Assembly: GCA_001819395.1 (NCBI GenBank)
Contig: MHMQ01000011.1
Span: 1-42,661 of the forward strand
Length of the DNA stretch: 42,661 bases
Source: Candidatus Niyogibacteria bacterium RIFCSPLOWO2_01_FULL_45_48
GTDB taxonomy: Bacteria; Patescibacteriota; Minisyncoccia; HO2-45-28
Reading direction: 5' to 3'
A program made the position numbers and the translations under genes. This document shows, piece after piece, positions 39,002 to 42,661 of this stretch. Each line of letters starts with the position of its first letter. The first letter of the stretch is position 1. The notes under the pieces are model-generated. The model made no database searches. It saw nothing but the letters and a program-made list of their open reading frames with translations, and was not told where the DNA came from.

Positions 39002-39852
39002 TTGACGGCAAAAAGCTGGCCGAAGAAATAAAAGACGAACTTAAAAAAGAGGTTACGGTTGTCGGTAAAAAAATAAAACTTGCAGTTATTTATATTGGCG
39101 ACAATTCGGCATCCGAAAGTTTCATAAAGAGAAAGAGGGCGTTCGGGGCGTCAGTCGGCGTTGATGTTGAAGTGAAAAAACCAAAAAAAGAAATCTGGAA
39201 ATCTAGAGAAAAACTTCGGGCATGGATTTCGCAGATAACGCACGATAAAAAAAATACGGGCGTCATAATCCAGCTGCCTCTGCCTGACGAAATAAAACAA
39301 CGCACGCAATATATTCTTGATTCAATTCCCGTGGCGAAAGACGTTGATGTTTTGTCGTCTGAAGCTGTCGGAAAATTTGCGAACGGCAGATTAGATATAA
39401 CGTCCCCTGTTGTCGGCGCCATAAAACATATTTTTGAAAAAAACGAAATTAAGCTTGAAAGTAAAAACATAGTTATTATCGGAGAAGGAGCTTTGGTCGG
39501 AAAACCGGCATCGCTCTGGCTTTTAGGTGGACGCCTGCCTTTTGCGGTTCTTACTACCGAATCGCCAAACTTTTCGGAAGTTATCGCCGGAGCCGATGTT
39601 ATAATTTCAGGCGCCGGCAAAGCAGGATTCATTAAAAAAGACATGGTTAAAGATGGAGTTATTGCGATTGACGCCGGAACTTCCGGAGAACATGGCCAGC
39701 TTAAGGGCGATTTTGAACCGGCGGTTTCCGGGAAGGCGTCTTTATTTACTCCTGTTCCGGGGGGCGTGGGACCATTGACGGTCGCCATGCTTTTTAAAAA
39801 TTTAGTAATTTTGTCGCAAAAAACTAAACACCGAGTGTCTAGTAAACATTGA
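38989..39852 (+). CDS. folD: Methylenetetrahydrofolate dehydrogenase/cyclohydrolase
   Basis: Bifunctional enzyme taking 5,10-methylene-THF to 10-formyl-THF for purines and formyl-Met. The 287-aa protein shows VDGKKLAEEIKDEL, the catalytic loop ASESFIKRKR, GVIIQLPLPDEI, the Rossmann motif IIGEGALVGKPASLWLL, and FTPVPGGVGPLTVAML. Catalytic Lys49 is kept (E. coli Lys54), but the partner Tyr50 of E. coli is Phe45 here, and the usual KDVDGFHPxNxG is KDVDVLSSEAVG. These changes touch the active site, so cyclohydrolase activity in particular could be altered. Overlaps glyA. Confidence 0.93.
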   Translation: MPKIVDGKKLAEEIKDELKKEVTVVGKKIKLAVIYIGDNSASESFIKRKRAFGASVGVDVEVKKPKKEIWKSREKLRAWISQITHDKKNTGVIIQLPLPDEIKQRTQYILDSIPVAKDVDVLSSEAVGKFANGRLDITSPVVGAIKHIFEKNEIKLESKNIVIIGEGALVGKPASLWLLGGRLPFAVLTTESPNFSEVIAGADVIISGAGKAGFIKKDMVKDGVIAIDAGTSGEHGQLKGDFEPAVSGKASLFTPVPGGVGPLTVAMLFKNLVILSQKTKHRVSSKH

Positions 39853-39857
39853 TAAGT

Positions 39858-40421
39858 ATGGATACAACAATTCTTAATTACTTAAATAGCTTTGCGGGGC
39901 GCTGGATGTTTTTTGATACGGCTGTAATTTTTAAAGCCGAATATCTCGGCTGGTGGATGCTCACGGGCCTTGGCGCATTTTTAATATACCCGGTTTATTT
40001 TGGGCGCAAACGTTTTGTGTCCACTTGGACGTTTCACGTCCAAGTGCAAATGCAAATGGTTTTTGTCGCGCTTGTTTCAGCGTTTTTCTCACGTTTTTTT
40101 ATCACGGATTTGATTCGATTTTTTTACAGCAGGCCGCGCCCGTTTGAAACCATGGATATTTATCAACTTGTCGCTCACGACGGCGGAAGCTCTTTTCCCT
40201 CGGGACACGCCGCTTTTTTCTTCGCTTTGGCCGCGGGAGTTTTCATTTATTATCGCAAGTGGGGAATTTTGTTTTACCTTTTCGCCCTGGCGATGGGCAT
40301 TTCCCGCGTTATCGCGGGCATCCACTGGCCGTCCGACATTTTGGGCGGGGCCGTTATCGGTATTGTCTCGGCGTATCTTGTAAACTATTTTGTTTTGAAA
40401 TATAAAAAATACTCCAGTTAA
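39858..40421 (+). CDS. PAP2 family phosphatase, probable undecaprenyl-diphosphatase
   Basis: A 187-aa membrane phosphatase. The three PAP2 motifs are complete: IRFFYSRPRPF (KxxxxxxRP type, Arg for Lys), SSFPSGHAAFFF (PSGH), and SRVIAGIHWPSDILGG (SRx5HxxxD). About six helices. Family members such as BcrC recycle undecaprenyl pyrophosphate for cell-wall synthesis or act on lipid phosphates. The ATG at 39858 is chosen over the TTG at 39849. The gene contains a perfect 11-bp palindrome (40022-40046) coding for WTFHVQVQ, probably an in-frame repeat insertion in a loop. Follows folD by five bases. Confidence 0.9.
   Translation: MDTTILNYLNSFAGRWMFFDTAVIFKAEYLGWWMLTGLGAFLIYPVYFGRKRFVSTWTFHVQVQMQMVFVALVSAFFSRFFITDLIRFFYSRPRPFETMDIYQLVAHDGGSSFPSGHAAFFFALAAGVFIYYRKWGILFYLFALAMGISRVIAGIHWPSDILGGAVIGIVSAYLVNYFVLKYKKYSS
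40022..40046. repeat. Perfect palindrome inside the PAP2 gene
   Basis: CACTTGGACGT-TTC-ACGTCCAAGTG, 11-bp arms with a 3-nt loop, followed by a GCAAAT GCAAAT tandem. Shares the core GTCCAAGT with 24340-24360. Confidence 0.6.
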
Positions 40422-40434
40422 CCGGAGTGTTTTG
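40408..40434. terminator. Bidirectional terminator between PAP2 and the pyrE remnant
   Basis: ACTCC-AGTTAACC-GGAGT with GTTTT on the plus strand and ATTTTTT on the minus strand; overlaps the PAP2 stop codon. Confidence 0.75.
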
Positions 40435-40435
40435 G

Positions 40436-40618
40436 CTATTTTAAATTTTCTAAAAACTCTTTGCCGTGTCCGCATACGGTAACCAGAAATGGTTTGGCGT
40501 AAATGACATCATGGTCTACATACTTATCGCTATGGTTCCCGCCGGATAATACGAAGTGGCCCTTTTTCAAAACACCCTCTTTCTCCAAGGATTCCATTAA
40601 CTCTTGATCTTTGTCCAA
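40436..40618 (-). pseudogene. pyrE: Truncated orotate phosphoribosyltransferase-like fragment
   Basis: Only 60 codons. ESLEKEGVLKKGHFVLSGGNHSDKYV matches the N-terminus of PyrE (L...GALL.GHFVLSSGxHSDxYV), which makes OMP from orotate in pyrimidine synthesis. The PRPP-binding core and the catalytic loop are missing: after VIYAKPF the sequence diverges, stops, and a terminator follows at once. The start would be a TTG. It lies 34 nt after dcd on the same strand, so a dcd-pyrE pyrimidine pair probably existed. I read it as a degraded gene; a short protein with another role is possible. Confidence 0.65.
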
Positions 40619-40652
40619 GCGCCCCCTACTTAGAAGAACCCATTTGAAGATA

Positions 40653-41327
40653 TTAAAACTCTTTCACTTCCCAATCAAGATGCATTTTGGGGAGCATCAT
40701 GTGGGGATTCCAGTCTTTTTTGAGTTTTTCTAAATCATCGGCAACTTGGTATTTGCCTTTGTCCTGCGAATAATCTTTATCAAGGATTGGCTCAACTTCG
40801 TAAAAAACCATCTGCGCTATTCGGCGGCCGACGACGAGGGGAATGGTGAAATGCTGGGAATTATTCGTCACTTCCATTGTCCAGCGGTTGAAATATCCGA
40901 CGTCTCCCCAGCCGGCGTCTTTGCAGACCTCGATGAAGTTTCTGCCCAAAGATGAGCGCGCGTACATTTTGCCGACACACTTTGTGCGTCCGCCGACGTA
41001 TTCCTGGGTGTGCGCCAGAATAGTCTCGCCCGGGTGAATCATTATTATTTTATCCCCCGGCTTTATGTTGGAAAATTTCATGTTCATTTCTTCCGAAAAT
41101 TTTTCCGTGGTTTTGGCTTCATGTGGCCCCGACCAAATCCGCTTGGTTGAAGCGTCGTCGTATATATTATGTATGGTGTGGCCTCCGTTCGGGTGCGACT
41201 CGCGCCAGAAATATTCGCCGAGAGTCACGTCGTAGCTTGTGGTTTTGAGTTTTTTGGGCTCATATGGGTCAATAATGATATTGCCCTCTTTCATGTGTCT
41301 TAAAATAGCATCGCGGGATAAAAGCAT
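40653..41327 (-). CDS. dcd: dCTP deaminase
   Basis: Deaminates dCTP to dUTP (or to dUMP in bifunctional forms) for thymidylate synthesis. The 224-aa protein has the trimeric dUTPase-like fold: SYDVTLGEYFW at the N-terminal part, IHPGETILAHTQEYVGG, the active-site segment MYARSSLGRNFIEVCKDAGWGDVGYFNRWTMEVTN (given here for its SSLGR Ser/Arg and WTMEV Glu residues), and GRRIAQMVFYEVEP. It is longer than E. coli Dcd (193 aa) because of an insert around residues 45-75. A TGA-TACAAT element lies nine bases before the ATG with no Shine-Dalgarno. Confidence 0.92.
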   Translation of the reverse strand: MLLSRDAILRHMKEGNIIIDPYEPKKLKTTSYDVTLGEYFWRESHPNGGHTIHNIYDDASTKRIWSGPHEAKTTEKFSEEMNMKFSNIKPGDKIIMIHPGETILAHTQEYVGGRTKCVGKMYARSSLGRNFIEVCKDAGWGDVGYFNRWTMEVTNNSQHFTIPLVVGRRIAQMVFYEVEPILDKDYSQDKGKYQVADDLEKLKKDWNPHMMLPKMHLDWEVKEF

Positions 41328-41336
41328 ATTGGGTAT

Positions 41337-41345
41337 ATTGTATCA
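41337..41345 (-). promoter_or_regulatory. Extended -10 promoter of dcd
   Basis: TGA-TACAAT on the minus strand, nine bases before the ATG. Overlaps the -35 of the divergent acyl-CoA dehydrogenase promoter. Confidence 0.5.
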
Positions 41346-41366
41346 CAAAAAAGAATGATGTAATAT
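41338..41366 (+). promoter_or_regulatory. Promoter of the acyl-CoA dehydrogenase gene
   Basis: TTGTAT, 17-bp spacer, TAATAT; start near 41373, a leader of about 30 nt ending in AAGGAG. Confidence 0.6.
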
Positions 41367-41401
41367 CAAGGCGGAAAGTGGTTTTGATAAGGAGCGCGGT
41401 A

Positions 41402-42544
41402 ATGCTTAAAGAAGAGGTGAAGCAGGTTCGCGGCCTAATGATGGATTTTGTGCGGGATATTCCAAAAGAAGAAATAGATTCTCTTGAAAAAGAACACGAA
41501 ATGCCGCTGGATCGTATCGGCATGTTGGGCGACCGAGGGATGATGGGCCTTTCCGTTCCGCTTGAATACGGCGGCGCCGGATTTTGCACGACAGAGCTGC
41601 TCACAGTGGGCGAGCCGCTTGCGGAAGCGTGGTCAAGCTTGTATCTGATTTGGCTTGTTCAAAACTCCATTGCCGTTTTACCCGTTCTTTTGTTCGGAAA
41701 TAACGAACAAAAAGAGTTTTGGCTGCCAAGGTTTGCCAACGGAGAACTGGGGTGTTTTTGCCTTACCGAGCCCTCCTGCGGAAGCGACGTTGCTTCATTG
41801 AAAATTTCGGCGAAAGAAACCGAGGACGACTTTATTCTTAACGGCACGAAGCGTTTTATAACCAACGCCATAAATGGCAAAATGGCGACAGTTTTTGCAA
41901 GAACGGGTGCCAAGGGCTCCGGCTCAAAGGGAATAAGCGCATTTATTTTAGACCTTTCAACTCCGGGTATAATTCTGGGTTCAGCCGAGAAAAAAATTGC
42001 TCTTCATGCCTCTCCAATTTGTGATGTTATTTTTAACGAATGTCACATTCCAAAAGGGGCGCTTGTCGGAGAAAAAAACAACGGCTTTAAAATCGCGATG
42101 AGCACTTTGAACGCGGGGCGTCTCGGCGTTGCTATGCAGGCAGTCGGCCTTGCCGAAGAAGCATTAAGGCGCGCCAAAGATTACGGCGACGAAAGAATGG
42201 TCGCTGGAGGCGAAAAAAAGGTTAATGACACAGAGCAGGCGCGAAGAAAGTACGCCTGGATGCGAACGGAAATAGACGCTGTGCGAGCCCTTATTTTTGA
42301 AGCGGCCCGGCTCAAAGACGAAGGTCAGCCATTTGTTCAAAAAGCGTCCGAAGCCAAGCTGAAAGCTGCTAGAGTGGCGCTTGAGGTGACGCGCGAGGCG
42401 GTCGGTATTTTCGGCGGAAATGGTTTTATTGCCGACTATGATATTTTTAGACTGCACGCCGAGGCATTCGGAGTTTGGATCTATGAAGGAACCCAAGAAA
42501 TTCAGGAAATGATTATTTCCAAGGCCGAGTTCGGCGAACTCTAA
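41402..42544 (+). CDS. Acyl-CoA dehydrogenase family protein
   Basis: FAD enzyme that introduces an alpha-beta double bond into an acyl-CoA. The 380-aa protein is complete: N-terminal helical domain with MGLSVPLEYGGAGF, the FAD/substrate segment CFCLTEPSCGSDVASLKISA, WFxT-like FILNGTKRFITNA, and the C-terminal helical domain with the catalytic glutamate in WIYEGTQEIQEMII. Starts at 41402 because AAGGAG lies seven bases upstream; the listed GTG at 41378 is before it. No other beta-oxidation gene is in the window, so the acyl substrate (fatty, branched-chain or other) is open. Such enzymes are uncommon in reduced CPR-like genomes, so transfer is plausible. Ends at a strong terminator. Confidence 0.93.
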   Translation: MLKEEVKQVRGLMMDFVRDIPKEEIDSLEKEHEMPLDRIGMLGDRGMMGLSVPLEYGGAGFCTTELLTVGEPLAEAWSSLYLIWLVQNSIAVLPVLLFGNNEQKEFWLPRFANGELGCFCLTEPSCGSDVASLKISAKETEDDFILNGTKRFITNAINGKMATVFARTGAKGSGSKGISAFILDLSTPGIILGSAEKKIALHASPICDVIFNECHIPKGALVGEKNNGFKIAMSTLNAGRLGVAMQAVGLAEEALRRAKDYGDERMVAGGEKKVNDTEQARRKYAWMRTEIDAVRALIFEAARLKDEGQPFVQKASEAKLKAARVALEVTREAVGIFGGNGFIADYDIFRLHAEAFGVWIYEGTQEIQEMIISKAEFGEL

Positions 42545-42552
42545 ACAAAAAC

Positions 42553-42580
42553 ACCCCGGCGGGTTTTCCGTCGGGGTTTT
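42553..42580 (+). terminator. Rho-independent terminator
   Basis: CCCCGGCGG-GTTTT-CCGTCGGGG followed by TTTT (one G-T pair in the stem). Confidence 0.88.
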
Positions 42581-42584
42581 GTCT

Positions 42585-42661
42585 TGGTGCCCGGGGGGAG
42601 AGTTGAACTCCCATGAGGTTGCCCTCGCAGGATTTTGAGTCCTGTGCGTCTGCCGGTTCCG
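42585..42661 (-). tRNA. tRNA-Leu (anticodon CAA), 5' end outside window
   Basis: Read on the minus strand: anticodon stem-loop CAGGA-CTCAAAA-TCCTG with anticodon CAA (UUG codons); a long variable arm (GAGGGCAACCTC), which marks a class II tRNA; T-arm GGGAG-TTCAACT-CTCCC; acceptor strand CCCGGGC, discriminator A and an encoded CCA. The D-arm start and 5' acceptor strand are cut off by the window edge. Confidence 0.92.

Noticed and set aside
39090-39788. 232-aa minus-strand ORF
   Set aside because: Long, but antisense to folD, with Ser/Pro/Phe-rich shadow composition and no start signal.
1-42661. CRISPR array, prophage or insertion sequence
   Set aside because: No regularly spaced repeats, cas genes, transposase, integrase or phage structural genes were found on either strand.

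Overview
The window looks like a chromosomal segment of a Candidate Phyla Radiation (Patescibacteria, probably Parcubacteria-like) bacterium. The grounds are family knowledge plus what is visible: compact, mostly short genes; short intergenic gaps; a very short RecO; LeuRS and ArgRS with degenerate HIGH motifs; an eukaryote/archaea-type IleRS; bacterial infC-rpmI-rplT; tmRNA with a non-standard tag; and many genes with no Shine-Dalgarno whose ATG sits 6-9 nt after a -10 box. No phage, IS, integrase or CRISPR signature was found. Lineage is inferred, not proven.

Layout. 1-5.5 kb: 3' end of purF, a ZIP metal transporter, the infC-rpmI-rplT operon (minus), a tyrosine phenol-lyase, and two secreted proteins (a helical-repeat protein and a QExxH metalloprotease-like protein). 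5.6-9.3 kb: an alpha/beta hydrolase behind a palindromic promoter, then a trans-translation locus (smpB, a D-Ala-D-Ala-ligase-like ATP-grasp gene, ssrA), a hypothetical gene and a small EamA transporter. 9.3-24.2 kb: translation and envelope genes: argS, a membrane protein, a DUF2934-like gene divergent from ileS across two perfect palindromic operators, ileS with an inserted histidine phosphatase domain, a 37-aa membrane protein, recO, a large surface-anchored protein, glyQS, a small membrane protein, then the run M16 peptidase, AI-2E-type permease, metG, tatD. 24.2-29.3 kb: a P5C-dehydrogenase-like ALDH divergent from leuS, then a CDP-alcohol phosphatidyltransferase.

29.4-40.4 kb: a TrmB-type regulator followed by a long, tightly packed run: glmS, a sugar nucleotidyltransferase and yvcK/glmR (UDP-GlcNAc supply), a HAD phosphatase, then a succinyl-CoA-synthetase-like beta/alpha pair coupled to a citryl-CoA-lyase-like gene (a probable ATP-dependent citrate cleavage module), then tsaC, glyA, folD (tRNA t6A and one-carbon metabolism) and a PAP2 phosphatase. 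40.4-42.7 kb: a truncated pyrE remnant behind dcd, a divergent acyl-CoA dehydrogenase, and the 3' part of a tRNA-Leu(CAA).

The most striking items are the IleRS-phosphatase fusion with all phosphatase catalytic residues kept, the three-gene citrate-cleavage module in a lineage usually lacking a TCA cycle, the tyrosine phenol-lyase with a full set of diagnostic residues, the shared operator region in front of ileS, and the recurrent leaderless promoter architecture.
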